Of a stretch of 58,070 nt of DNA, positions 16,389 through 25,775 are shown one piece after another. The DNA comes from Pseudobacteroides sp. (lineage in GTDB: Bacteria; Bacillota; Clostridia; Acetivibrionales; DSM-2933): contig NZ_DATCTU010000129.1 of assembly GCF_036567765.1 (NCBI RefSeq), positions 1 to 58,070 of the forward strand, given 5' to 3'. The first letter of the stretch is position 1, and every line of letters begins with the position of its first letter. Both the position numbers and the translations under genes were made by a program. The notes beneath the pieces were generated by a model. It was not told the DNA's origin. It was given only the letters and a program-made list of their open reading frames with translations, and did no database searches.

Positions 16389-17441
16389 CTATAGGGCAGC
16401 TTTTCGGTTTAGTTCCTTCTCTTTTCTGTTCACACTGTCGTAAAAGTTTGCCCACATTGATAGTATGTTTTCTTCCGAATAAAACTGATGTCCTTTCCAT
16501 GATTGATTTTCCCAATGAGTTCTGACGTCAACGTTATTGCTCATATTATGTAATATATCAACAAATTCATTTACTTCAGTTCCTTTTTGATAGTAATCAA
16601 AGAAAACATCAGGGTAAATATCAAGATCCCTCAATAAAATAGGTAATTTACAGTTAAAGGCCTCAAGTATTGTCATAGGAAACAATTCGCTGTAAGATGG
16701 AAGAAAGAGAATATTGGCTATGTTGTATAGCTCATTCATTTGCTCTCTTTCCAAAATACCTGGAAACTGCACATTAGGTGGGGGATTATCAACTATCTTT
16801 TTTAACTCTTTATAACCTGCGGTTATCCTGCCAAAGGAAAAACCGCCTGCCCAGATAAATTTTATATTATTTAGCTTTTTTGCTGTTTCAATAAAATCCA
16901 TTACACCTTTTCTTGTCTGTACCTGTCCAACACCTAAAACCACAAATTCATTCTCGCCAATACCATATTTTTTCCTTGTTTCCAGTTTTTTATCCGGGTT
17001 AAGGGAATAAAAATTCTTGATGGAAACAAAGTTAGGTATATAAGTTATTTTGCTTTCATCAATACCATAGTTTTTTAAAAGCTTTATAAAATAAGGATTA
17101 ACTGTCACTAGATAATCCATTTTTTTGTAAAATGAAATTATATACCTATAAAAAATTTTTTTGATCGGTGCAGGAAACTCCAGGCTTCCATCAACGGTTT
17201 CAGGAAGGAGATGAACATAACCTACGTTAACTCCTTTAAATTTTGCAATTGAAGAAAGGAAATAAAACTGTAAGTCAAATGTATGGTAATGCATTATATC
17301 AGCTAACTTTAATTTATTGGTAACAACATTATAACGGTCCTGAAGTCCTTTACGTACCAGCTCAACCTGTTCCGTATAAGCAGAACCGACTCCCTGTCCT
17401 TTGACTTTATCAGCAGAAGAGAGCATGTTTATTAAATACAT
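16389..17441 (-). CDS. GT4 glycosyltransferase, probable glycolipid second-step enzyme
   Basis: A 350-residue GT-B-fold glycosyltransferase. The donor-binding half has VLGVGQVQTRKGVMDFIETA near residue 169 and the GT4 signature LFLPSYSELFPMTILEAFNC (Glu-containing EX7E region) near residue 248. The N-terminal acceptor domain, beginning MYLINMLSSADKVKGQGVGSA, resembles that of enzymes that add a second glucose to glucosyl-diacylglycerol in Gram-positives. AAGGAGA lies upstream. It is 35 bp after a first GT4 enzyme and 37 bp before a flippase-like gene. The glycolipid role is inferred from pattern and context. Confidence 0.82.
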   Translation of the reverse strand: MYLINMLSSADKVKGQGVGSAYTEQVELVRKGLQDRYNVVTNKLKLADIMHYHTFDLQFYFLSSIAKFKGVNVGYVHLLPETVDGSLEFPAPIKKIFYRYIISFYKKMDYLVTVNPYFIKLLKNYGIDESKITYIPNFVSIKNFYSLNPDKKLETRKKYGIGENEFVVLGVGQVQTRKGVMDFIETAKKLNNIKFIWAGGFSFGRITAGYKELKKIVDNPPPNVQFPGILEREQMNELYNIANILFLPSYSELFPMTILEAFNCKLPILLRDLDIYPDVFFDYYQKGTEVNEFVDILHNMSNNVDVRTHWENQSWKGHQFYSEENILSMWANFYDSVNRKEKELNRKAAL

Positions 17442-17476
17442 TATAAGATAATCTCCTTTTGCAATATTATGCTTTT

Positions 17477-18715
17477 TTAAGCACCGCTTCTACGTGTTTT
17501 AATGCTGAGGCTTTTAAATTTCTTGCGGAAATTATAACCTCTTTTTCTGACTTTTTTATGGCTTTCTAAAACTTCATTATATAATGTTTCCACATTTTTA
17601 CCGAACTCTCCGGATGAGAAGCTTTCAACCGTCCTTTTTGCATTCTTGGCATAGCTTCTCGCCAGCTTTTTATCGTTCAGCACTTCCATAATGATATCGG
17701 AAAGCTCATTTTCATATTTAAATATTCTACCGTTTTTATTATTCTGTATAATACCGTCTATATTTCTATCATATCTAGCTATGATCGGTACATCTGATGC
17801 CATTGCCTCTATTAATGTAAGTCCCTGGGTCTCCGTAACGGAGCAGCTTATAAATACATCTCCAAGCCTGTAAAACATGCCTATTTTTTCCCATGGCTGT
17901 ACTCCGGTAAAGATGACGGATTTTTCTATACTAAGCTCGGCTGTCAAAGCCTTAAGATCTTCTGAAGCCTGACCATCTCCTACAATCAGAAACTTTACGT
18001 CAGGAAGCTTTTTTAAAATTTCAGGCATCTGCCTTAAAGCAATATCTATGCTCTTTTCCTTATCTACTCTTCCTATAAACAACATTACTGGATCATCTTT
18101 TTTCATACCCAGACTTTTCTTTAAAGCGGCTAGATCATCTTTGGAATATTTATCTTCACTGAATCTATCCAGATTAATTCCTGTAGGTATTATTTTTATA
18201 GGGCTTTTTACCCCATATTCATATAAAATATCATATGTCTTCTTAGAGGGGGCAATTACAGTATTACAAGCGTTACAGAAGTTTCTGCTCAGTATTTTTA
18301 CAATATCATCAGTGGTTTTTTTAAATTTATTTTTGGAAATGTAATGTACATAATCCTTCCAAAGGGTATGATAGGTATGAATTAACGGAATTCCAAGCTG
18401 CTTAGACATAATCGTACCGAAAATACCAAGGGAAAACTCTGATTGGGTATGAATAATATCAAGCTTTAAGCGTTTTACTCCCTTAGCAGCTCTATTGGAA
18501 TAAAATAAGCCAACCCTTCTGGATTTATAGAAAATAAAAGCCATGCTTGGTAATCTGAATACACCAGGGCGTTTTTTTGTAATATTGGGGTTCGAAATTG
18601 TGAATATATATACGTTATGGCCTCTTTTTTTAAGTTCGTCTGACAACATATCTATTGATGTAACAACGCCGCTTACATCCGGGTGATATGTATCGGTGAA
18701 TATTCCAATGTTCAT
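17477..18715 (-). CDS. GT4 glycosyltransferase, probable 1,2-diacylglycerol 3-glucosyltransferase
   Basis: A 412-residue GT-B enzyme. The N-terminus MNIGIFTDTYHPDVSGVVTS and the following DMLSDELKKRGHNVYIFTI match the membrane glucolipid synthase type that glucosylates diacylglycerol. The donor site has VMLFIGRVDKEKSIDIAL near residue 212 and the signature SCSVTETQGLTLIEAMASDVP near residue 292. The lysine/arginine-rich C-terminus (KKVRKRGYNFRKKFKS) could help membrane binding. AGAGGTAAATTTA precedes the ATG. First gene of the three-gene leftward operon. Confidence 0.85.
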   Translation of the reverse strand: MNIGIFTDTYHPDVSGVVTSIDMLSDELKKRGHNVYIFTISNPNITKKRPGVFRLPSMAFIFYKSRRVGLFYSNRAAKGVKRLKLDIIHTQSEFSLGIFGTIMSKQLGIPLIHTYHTLWKDYVHYISKNKFKKTTDDIVKILSRNFCNACNTVIAPSKKTYDILYEYGVKSPIKIIPTGINLDRFSEDKYSKDDLAALKKSLGMKKDDPVMLFIGRVDKEKSIDIALRQMPEILKKLPDVKFLIVGDGQASEDLKALTAELSIEKSVIFTGVQPWEKIGMFYRLGDVFISCSVTETQGLTLIEAMASDVPIIARYDRNIDGIIQNNKNGRIFKYENELSDIIMEVLNDKKLARSYAKNAKRTVESFSSGEFGKNVETLYNEVLESHKKVRKRGYNFRKKFKSLSIKTRRSGA

Positions 18716-18994
18716 TAAATTTACCTCTTTCCAGTAAAAATCTGATCTTTCAGAATGTACCTCACATTAACTCCCGTAGTATCATTTGTATTTTAAACCT
18801 TCCAGTAAAAATATATACTATCTAGTTAGATATTATACAACAGTAGAAAAATTAGTACAATATTGTTTTGAGCGATTATGAGGCTATTGGCAGCTTGAAC
18901 CTATGCCATTTATGCTGAAACAGCCACTTTTTTCATATTTTGTTTATAAATATTTAATAAATCAAGGAAATAGAGTGGTTATATAAAATACATG
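18716..18994. other. Intergenic region upstream of the glycosyltransferase operon
   Basis: This AT-rich gap between the first glycosyltransferase and the terminator downstream of gltD has no open frame with a ribosome site. It must hold the leftward promoter of the glycolipid operon, but I could not pick one box pair with confidence. A short repeated phrase, CCAGTAAAAAT, occurs twice (near 18731 and 18801). Confidence 0.4.
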
Positions 18995-19050
18995 TATAAA
19001 AGCCTCACAATTAAAACTGTTTAATCAAGTCTTAAATGTGAGGCTTTATA
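18995..19050. terminator. Long-loop hairpin downstream of gltD
   Basis: TATAAAAGCCTCACA (18995-19009) pairs with TGTGAGGCTTTATA (19037-19050) with one bulged A and a 27-base loop. It starts 37 bases past the gltD stop on the minus strand and is followed there by TTTTATA. Likely terminator of the gltB-gltD unit. Confidence 0.6.
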
Positions 19051-19087
19051 TAATTTTGTGCAAGTTACAGCTTATATCTTATTTGAA

Positions 19088-20572
19088 TTATGGGAGCATT
19101 GTGGAGCCCATAAGGAATTTGTCGCATTCTCTAGCGGCACCTCTGCCTTCATTTATAGCCCAAACAACAAGACTTTGACCTCTTCTCATATCACCCGCTG
19201 TAAATACTCCTTTGATGTTCGTTTCGAACTTACCGTACTCAGCCTTGGCATTTGAACGCTGATCCTTCTCAATTCCCATTGAGCTTAAAACTGTGTCCTC
19301 AGGACCTAAAAATCCCATTGCAAGGAGTACCAGGTCAGCAGGCCAGATCTTTTCGGTACCTGGAATTTCTACAGGAATAAAGCGGCCGCTGTCATCCTTC
19401 TTCCATTCTACCTTTACGGTATGAACCTCTTTTACATTGCCATTATCGTCAGATACAAATTTCTTGGTTGTGATATAGTACTCACGAGGGTCTCTTCCAT
19501 AAAGTGCAATGGCTTCTTCCTGTCCATAATCAACCTTTAATACCTTGGGCCATTCGGGCCATGGGTTATTGGGCTGCCTTTCATTAGGCGGTTCAGGCAT
19601 TATTTCAAATTGAACCACACTCTTGCAGCCATGACGTATTGAAGTACCCACACAGTCTGTACCTGTGTCACCACCCCCGATTATGACAACATTCTTGTCC
19701 TTGGCAGAGATGTAATTACCATCTTCCAATTTTGAATCAAGAAGGCTTTTGGTGTTAGCATGCAGAAATTCCATTGCAAAGTAGATTCCTTTATATTCAC
19801 GCCCTTCAACAGGGAGGTCACGCGGTTTTGTTGAGCCGCCGCACAAAACAACTGCATCAAACTCTTTAAGCAATTTATCTTTTGGGTAATTTACACCAAC
19901 CTCAGTATTGGTTATAAAATTTATACCCTCAGCTGCCATTAAATCTACACGACGTTGAACCACGCTTTTATCAAGCTTCATATTGGGAATACCATACATC
20001 AAAAGACCGCCGATTCTGTCTGCACGCTCAAATACAGTAACAAGATGCCCCGCCTTATTAAGCTGGTCTGCACATGCAAGCCCGGAAGGGCCCGAACCTA
20101 CAACAGCAACCTTTTTGCCTGTGCGTTTTTTAGGAGGAGTGGGTGCTATCCATCCCTCCTTGAAAGCACGATCAATAATTGAACATTCATTATTCTTTAT
20201 AGTAACCTGCGGGTCGTTTATACCAACAGTACAAGATCCTTCACATGGTGCAGGACACACACGTCCTGTGAACTCAGGGAAGTTGTTTGTTTTCAGTAAT
20301 CTTGCCACAGCTTCCTTCCAGCGACCTCTATATACTAAATCATTCCATTCGGGAATAAGATTGTTTGTGGGACATCCAGAAGCCATGCCGTTTAAAAGTA
20401 ATCCGGTATGACAAAATGGTATTCCGCAATCCATGCATCTTGCACCCTGAACGCGTTGAGCTTCTTCAGAAAGATGCAGATGAAACTCATTCCAGTCATT
20501 TATTCTTTCAAGAGGACTACGATCGGGCGGTAGTTCTCTTTTATATTCCATAAATCCAGTAGGTTTACCCAT
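19088..20572 (-). CDS. gltD: Glutamate synthase (NADPH) small subunit
   Basis: A 494-residue FAD- and Fe-S-containing beta subunit that passes electrons from NAD(P)H to GltB. The N-terminal cluster-binding cysteines are in RCMDCGIPFCHTG (about residue 41) and GRVCPAPCEGSCT (about 103). The FAD-binding motif VAVVGSGPSGLACADQL begins near 150, the NAD(P)H-binding motif VVIIGGGDTGTDCVGT near 290, and the C-terminal FAD segment GVFTAGDMRRGQSLVVWAI near 455. GGAGGAA precedes the ATG. It follows gltB, with a 152-bp gap that holds a 60-bp hairpin repeat. Confidence 0.97.
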   Translation of the reverse strand: MGKPTGFMEYKRELPPDRSPLERINDWNEFHLHLSEEAQRVQGARCMDCGIPFCHTGLLLNGMASGCPTNNLIPEWNDLVYRGRWKEAVARLLKTNNFPEFTGRVCPAPCEGSCTVGINDPQVTIKNNECSIIDRAFKEGWIAPTPPKKRTGKKVAVVGSGPSGLACADQLNKAGHLVTVFERADRIGGLLMYGIPNMKLDKSVVQRRVDLMAAEGINFITNTEVGVNYPKDKLLKEFDAVVLCGGSTKPRDLPVEGREYKGIYFAMEFLHANTKSLLDSKLEDGNYISAKDKNVVIIGGGDTGTDCVGTSIRHGCKSVVQFEIMPEPPNERQPNNPWPEWPKVLKVDYGQEEAIALYGRDPREYYITTKKFVSDDNGNVKEVHTVKVEWKKDDSGRFIPVEIPGTEKIWPADLVLLAMGFLGPEDTVLSSMGIEKDQRSNAKAEYGKFETNIKGVFTAGDMRRGQSLVVWAINEGRGAARECDKFLMGSTMLP

Positions 20573-20610
20573 AATAATTCCTCCATATAATCAACTTAAA
20601 ATTATACCGT

Positions 20611-20731
20611 CAAGATATCTTGCGATTTTAATTATTAAAATCTACAAATATATGCATTTGTCTTTCGCAAATAACGTTGAAGCTTTCGTTATTTGCTCAG
20701 CCATATGCAAGATTTCTTGCGATTTTAATTA
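20611..20731. repeat. 24-bp direct repeats bracketing repeat copy B
   Basis: CAAGATATCTTGCGATTTTA plus ATTA (20611-20634) recurs at 20708-20731 with one mismatch; the period is 97 bp. The right copy contains the gltB stop codon (plus 20725-20727) and last sense codon. Copy B of the hairpin repeat lies between them, so the pattern looks like a duplication linked to arrival of the repeat. Confidence 0.8.
20655..20714. repeat. 60-bp interspersed hairpin repeat, copy B
   Basis: Matches 6686-6745 at 52 of 60 positions. The inner stem GCAAATAACG (20667-20676) / CGTTATTTGC (20687-20696) is a perfect 10 bp with a 10-base loop; an outer stem of about 8 bp has one mismatch. It lies between gltB and gltD, so it is transcribed within the operon and could tune the ratio of the two subunits. 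Confidence 0.8.
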
Positions 20732-23700
20732 CCGCCGACTCTTGCAGTGTCACGGAAATTAGCTTCAAAGGCTGACATAAGAGCATCTTGGCCTGTTAGG
20801 CCACTTTCCTGTGCCTTTTTAATTGCGGATATCATACGTTTATAGTCCTTTGGAATAACCTTAACAAACTTTGATTGCGAGCTGCTCCAGCCATCCATTA
20901 TGTTCTTGGCATGCTGGCTTCCGGTGTATTCTACATGCTTTTGTATCATTGTTTTAAGCTCAATGATGTCTTCGGTATCGGTAACAGGTTGAAGCTCAAC
21001 CATTTCTTGGTTGCATCTCGTAGAGGCAAAATCACCGTCAACATCCAATACATAAGCTACTCCACCCGACATTCCGGCTGCAAAGTTACGTCCTGTTTGC
21101 CCAAGAACAACAACTCTTCCTCCGGTCATATATTCGCATCCGTGATCTCCTACGCCTTCTATAACAGCGTGGACTCCGCTGTTGCGAACACAGAAACGCT
21201 CGCCTGCTACGCCTCTTATATAGGCTTCTCCACTTGTAGCACCGTAGAATGCTACATTACCGATAATAATATTTTCTTCCGGTATAAAAGTTGATTCCTT
21301 TGGAGGATGAATAATCAGTTTGCCTCCGGATAGACCTTTACCAACATAGTCGTTGGAATCGCCTTCGAGTATCATGGTCATTCCCTTAGGAACAAAAGCC
21401 CCAAAGCTTTGACCGGCAGAACCCTTGAAATTAAGGGTTATTGTATCTTCAGGAAGACCGTTTCCACCGTATTTTTTTGTAACCTTACTTCCAACAATTG
21501 TTCCAACAACACGATTGATATTTTTGATGGGGACAGTGGCATTAACCTTTTCACCCTTTTCAAGAGCAGGTTTGCAAAGTTCTAAGAGAGCCTGTTTATC
21601 AAGGGATTTATCAATTTCATGATCCTGTGACACCTGGCAATAGCGTCCGTATTCTGCAGGAACCTCAGGTTGATAAAGTATTGCGGAATAATCAATGCCC
21701 TTTGCCTTCCAGTGATCTACTGCATTTGATAATTCAAGTTTGTCTGTTCTTCCAATCATTTCATTTATTGTTCTAAAGCCCAATTGAGCCATTATTTCAC
21801 GCATTTCCTGTGCTATGAAAGTCATGAAGTTTACCAGATGCTGTGGATCTCCCGCAAATTTCTTCCTAAGCTCAGGATTTTGGGTTGCAACACCAACAGG
21901 ACATGTATCCAGGTTGCAAACCCTCATCATAACGCAGCCCAAAACAACCAGCGGAGCAGTTGCAAATCCAAATTCTTCAGCACCTAAAAGGGCAGCTATA
22001 ACAACATCACGGCCTGTCATGAGTTTACCGTCTGTTTCGACTGTTACCCTGCTTCTTAAGTTGTTAAGAAGCAATGTCTGATTGGCTTCAGCAAGTCCAA
22101 GCTCCCATGGAAGACCTGCGTGTCTTATGCTGGTTCTTGGGGAAGCTCCTGTACCGCCATCATAGCCGCTTATTAATATAACATCAGCACGGCCCTTTGC
22201 AACACCTGCTGCAATTGTTCCTACACCTACTTCTGAAACCAGCTTTACATTTATGCGAGCATCTTCGTTGGCATTTTTTAAATCATGAATAAGCTCAGCC
22301 AAATCTTCAATAGAATATATATCATGGTGGGGCGGAGGTGAAATAAGACCAACACCAGGGGTTGAGTGCCTTGTATGGGCAACCCATGGGTAAACCTTAC
22401 GACCTGGAAGCTGACCGCCTTCTCCAGGTTTTGCACCTTGTGCCATCTTTATTTGAATTTCTTTTGCATTTACCAGATATTCACTTGTTACACCAAACCT
22501 TCCTGATGCAACTTGTTTTATGGCACTGCATTTGGAGTCTCCGTTTGCCATAGGCTTAAACCTTGAAACATCTTCTCCGCCTTCACCGGTATTGCTCTTG
22601 CCGCCTATTCTGTTCATGGCAATAGCCATTGCCTCGTGGGCTTCTTGGCTTATGGAACCATAAGACATGGCACCGGTCTTGAAGCGTCTGCAAATAGATT
22701 CCACTGATTCAACCTCATCTATAGGAATAGGACTGTTTGAAGGCTTAAATTCCATCAATCCCCTTAGAGTACAGAGTTTTTGGCTCTGATTGTTTATTAG
22801 CTTTGAATATTCTTTAAATGATGAATAATCCCCGCTTCGGCAAGCTTTCTGCAGTATATAAATTGTTTCAGGATTATACATGTGATACTCGCCATTTTTA
22901 CGCCATTGATATTGGCCTTCGTTATCTAATACATCCTCGTCGATTGCACGTTCAGAGAAAGCTGTTGTATGACGGAGAGTTGATTCTGTTGCTATTTCGT
23001 CAAGGCCTATGCCTTCAATTCTTGAAGGAGTCCATGTAAAATAATCATCTATAACTTTCTTCTTAATACCGATTGATTCAAAAATTTGAGCCCCCTGATA
23101 GCTCTGGATGGTTGATATGCCCATTTTTGACAGTACTTTGACAACGCCCTTTGTTGAGGACTTAATATACTTTTTAACGGCTGTCTTATGATCTGTATCT
23201 GTTAACATACCCTGTCCAATCATATCATCAATTGTTTCAAATGCAAGGTAAGGATTTATTGCTGATGCACCATAACCCAATAATAAAGCAAAGTGATGGA
23301 CTTCTCTAGGCTCACCTGACTCAAGAACTATGCTTAGCTGTGTTCTTGTGCATTGACGAATAAGGTGATGATGGAGTCCAGATACAGCCAAAAGTGCAGG
23401 TATAGGTGCTAAGTCTTGATTTACTCCTCTGTCTGAGAGTATAAGGATATTTGCCCCATCATTAAAGGCTTTGTCGGCCTCACCAAACAAAACATCCATA
23501 GCCTTCTTAAGGCCCTGGCCACCCTCGGAAGCCTTAAACAATATAGGAAGAGTAACTGCTTTAAACCCGGGTTCGCTGATATTACGCAGCTTTTCCAGCT
23601 CGTGATTGTCAATGACAGGGGTATTGAGCTTTAACTGATGGCAACTCTCAGGAGTAGGATCTACCAGATTGCCCTCAGACCCCATATATGTTTCAGTACC

Positions 23701-25329
23701 TGTAACAATTTCTTCACGAAGAGCGTCAATGGGTGGGTTTGTAACCTGTGCAAACAACTGCTTGAAGTAATTATATAGAAGCTGCGGTTTGTCTGACAAT
23801 ACAGCCAATGGAGTATCAATACCCATTGCTCCTATAGGCTCAACACCATCCTTTGCCATAGGCAGCAGAACTGAGCGAAGGTCTTCGTAGCTGTAGCCGA
23901 AGGCTTTCTGACGTAGTAACACTGTTTTGTGATCAGGTTCTATAACTGACTTAGGTTCTGGCAGATTTTCCAGTGTTATCAGGTTTTTGTCAAGCCACTC
24001 TCTGTATGGTTTTTCATTAACTATTTTTTCTTTCAATTCAGCATCGTTTATTATTTTGCCGGCTTCCATATCAATAAGGAGCATCCTTCCAGGATGGAGA
24101 CGCTCCTTAGCAAGTACATTTTCCGGGGGAATTTCCAGAACGCCAACTTCGGAAGATAAAATTACCATATCATCTTTAGTTATATAATATCTTGCAGGTC
24201 TTAAGCCATTTCTATCCAGTACAGCACCTACCATTTTACCGTCAGTAAAGGAGATGGCAGCAGGACCGTCCCAAGGCTCAATAAGGCAGGAATGGTATTC
24301 ATAAAAAGCTTTTTTCTTATCATCCATGCTTTCATTTTTTGACCATGGTTCAGGTATCATCATCATTACAGCATGGGGAATTGAGCGACCTGAAAGCGTA
24401 AGGAACTCCAGACAGTTGTCAAAGATTGCTGAGTCACTGCCGTCCTCATTAACTATAGGGAATATTTTAGAAATGTCATCACCGAATTTATCGGTTTTTA
24501 CTACCGACTGTCTAGCATGCATCCAGTTGACGTTTCCTCTTAATGTATTTATTTCTCCGTTATGCATGATGTAACGGTTTGGGTGAGCTCTTTCCCAGCT
24601 AGGGAATGTATTTGTGCTGTAACGAGAGTGAACAAGAGCCATGGCAGTATCCACGCTGTCGTTGCTTAAATCTTTGTAAAACTCTCCAACCTGCTGTGCA
24701 GTAAGCATACCCTTATAAACAATAGTTCGGCAGGATAAGCTTGCCATATAGAAAAATTCGTTTTTGTCTTTTTCAGCGTATCTTATACTTTTTTCTGCAA
24801 GTTTTCTTATCACATAGAGCTTTCTTTCGAAGGCCAGGTCATCCTTCAAATCGGAGCTTTTACCTATAAAAACCTGACGTATAAAAGGCATACATGCTTT
24901 TGCAGAACTTCCTAAGGTAGAATCATCAGTTGGAACTGTTCTCCATCCTAACAGAGTCTGCCCTTCAGCCTTAATTATTTCTTCCATTTTCTTCTCGCAC
25001 ATATTACGCTGACTGGCATCAGGCGGCAGGAAAACCATACCGACACCATAACTGCCATAATCAGGCAGGTGTACGTTTGTTTTTAAGAGTTCGTTTTTTA
25101 AAAAGGTATGAGGTATCTGTATCAAAATACCAGCCCCGTCGCCAGTATTAGGTTCGGAACCTGAGCCACCACGATGTGTCAGGTTATTGAGTATAGTCAG
25201 AGCCTGACCAACAATTTTGTTGGATCTTTTGCCCTTAACATTTACTACAAATCCAATACCACAAGCATCTTTTTCATACAGAGGGTCATATAAACCCTGC
25301 TTTGGAGGTAAACCATTTTCTCTAATCAT
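20725..25329 (-). CDS. gltB: Glutamate synthase large subunit
   Basis: A 1534-residue alpha subunit that makes glutamate from glutamine and 2-oxoglutarate. The N-terminal amidotransferase domain has its catalytic cysteine at residue 23 (KDACGIGFV), which implies removal of a 22-residue propeptide. Then come the central domain, the FMN-binding synthase domain with GAKPGEGGQLPG, LISGYDGGTGASP and the 3Fe-4S cysteines in CVMMRVCNLDTCPVG, and the C-terminal GXGXG beta-helix (GGRVVVLGQTGRNFAAGMSGG). Full length, no visible defect. A promoter at 25524-25552 gives a leader of about 190 bases. Confidence 0.98.
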   Translation of the reverse strand: MIRENGLPPKQGLYDPLYEKDACGIGFVVNVKGKRSNKIVGQALTILNNLTHRGGSGSEPNTGDGAGILIQIPHTFLKNELLKTNVHLPDYGSYGVGMVFLPPDASQRNMCEKKMEEIIKAEGQTLLGWRTVPTDDSTLGSSAKACMPFIRQVFIGKSSDLKDDLAFERKLYVIRKLAEKSIRYAEKDKNEFFYMASLSCRTIVYKGMLTAQQVGEFYKDLSNDSVDTAMALVHSRYSTNTFPSWERAHPNRYIMHNGEINTLRGNVNWMHARQSVVKTDKFGDDISKIFPIVNEDGSDSAIFDNCLEFLTLSGRSIPHAVMMMIPEPWSKNESMDDKKKAFYEYHSCLIEPWDGPAAISFTDGKMVGAVLDRNGLRPARYYITKDDMVILSSEVGVLEIPPENVLAKERLHPGRMLLIDMEAGKIINDAELKEKIVNEKPYREWLDKNLITLENLPEPKSVIEPDHKTVLLRQKAFGYSYEDLRSVLLPMAKDGVEPIGAMGIDTPLAVLSDKPQLLYNYFKQLFAQVTNPPIDALREEIVTGTETYMGSEGNLVDPTPESCHQLKLNTPVIDNHELEKLRNISEPGFKAVTLPILFKASEGGQGLKKAMDVLFGEADKAFNDGANILILSDRGVNQDLAPIPALLAVSGLHHHLIRQCTRTQLSIVLESGEPREVHHFALLLGYGASAINPYLAFETIDDMIGQGMLTDTDHKTAVKKYIKSSTKGVVKVLSKMGISTIQSYQGAQIFESIGIKKKVIDDYFTWTPSRIEGIGLDEIATESTLRHTTAFSERAIDEDVLDNEGQYQWRKNGEYHMYNPETIYILQKACRSGDYSSFKEYSKLINNQSQKLCTLRGLMEFKPSNSPIPIDEVESVESICRRFKTGAMSYGSISQEAHEAMAIAMNRIGGKSNTGEGGEDVSRFKPMANGDSKCSAIKQVASGRFGVTSEYLVNAKEIQIKMAQGAKPGEGGQLPGRKVYPWVAHTRHSTPGVGLISPPPHHDIYSIEDLAELIHDLKNANEDARINVKLVSEVGVGTIAAGVAKGRADVILISGYDGGTGASPRTSIRHAGLPWELGLAEANQTLLLNNLRSRVTVETDGKLMTGRDVVIAALLGAEEFGFATAPLVVLGCVMMRVCNLDTCPVGVATQNPELRKKFAGDPQHLVNFMTFIAQEMREIMAQLGFRTINEMIGRTDKLELSNAVDHWKAKGIDYSAILYQPEVPAEYGRYCQVSQDHEIDKSLDKQALLELCKPALEKGEKVNATVPIKNINRVVGTIVGSKVTKKYGGNGLPEDTITLNFKGSAGQSFGAFVPKGMTMILEGDSNDYVGKGLSGGKLIIHPPKESTFIPEENIIIGNVAFYGATSGEAYIRGVAGERFCVRNSGVHAVIEGVGDHGCEYMTGGRVVVLGQTGRNFAAGMSGGVAYVLDVDGDFASTRCNQEMVELQPVTDTEDIIELKTMIQKHVEYTGSQHAKNIMDGWSSSQSKFVKVIPKDYKRMISAIKKAQESGLTGQDALMSAFEANFRDTARVGGN

Positions 25330-25516
25330 CCTAAAGCAACCTTTCTAAATTTATTAATATTGAAAATTTACTTTAATAAAATATAAAGTAAATAATAACA
25401 TTACAAGAGTTATGAAATAGCCTTAATTATAATGATATTAAAGGTAATGTTGCTAATTCTGTCTTTTTGTCAAATTTGCAACTTTTGTATATCTGTATTG
25501 CAAATAAAACTATCGG
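25330..25516 (-). promoter_or_regulatory. Untranslated leader of gltB, possible structured RNA
   Basis: Between the gltB promoter and its ATG lie about 190 untranslated bases. On the minus strand they contain GTTGC/GCAAC, AACATTAC/GTAATGTT and TTTACTTT/AAAGTAAA complements, so several hairpins can form. No known riboswitch pattern was recognised and no T run marks an attenuator. Confidence 0.35.
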
Positions 25517-25523
25517 TTAATTC

Positions 25524-25552
25524 ATTATAGCACGTAAATTTGGCGGGTACAA
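25524..25552 (-). promoter_or_regulatory. Sigma-A promoter of gltB
   Basis: On the minus strand TTGTAC (plus 25547-25552) and TATAAT (plus 25524-25529) with a 17-base spacer. Confidence 0.65.
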
Positions 25553-25695
25553 TAGTTTTGATACAAAAACGGACGTAATTTATGAAAGTGGATTGATGTG
25601 CTCTTGCAAAAAAACTTATAAGAGTTGAATAGAGAGTATAACCTGCTGTATTTACTTTGGTAAATAATTATAGTATTATTAAATTGCTCATATAA

Positions 25696-25725
25696 TTGCG
25701 ATTTAGCTACTATTTTAGGTATAAT
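25696..25725 (+). promoter_or_regulatory. Promoter of the discoidin/FN3 gene
   Basis: TTGCGA at 25696-25701 and TATAAT at 25720-25725 with an 18-base spacer, about 45 bases before the ATG at 25776. Confidence 0.5.
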
Positions 25726-25775
25726 TGGGTAAATATTTTGAATAATTGACAATTTAATTTTTATCAAGGTGATAT

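Noticed and set aside
20725..25329. Many short plus-strand frames antisense to gltB
   Set aside because: They are shadows of the conserved GltB coding sequence, with no ribosome binding sites.
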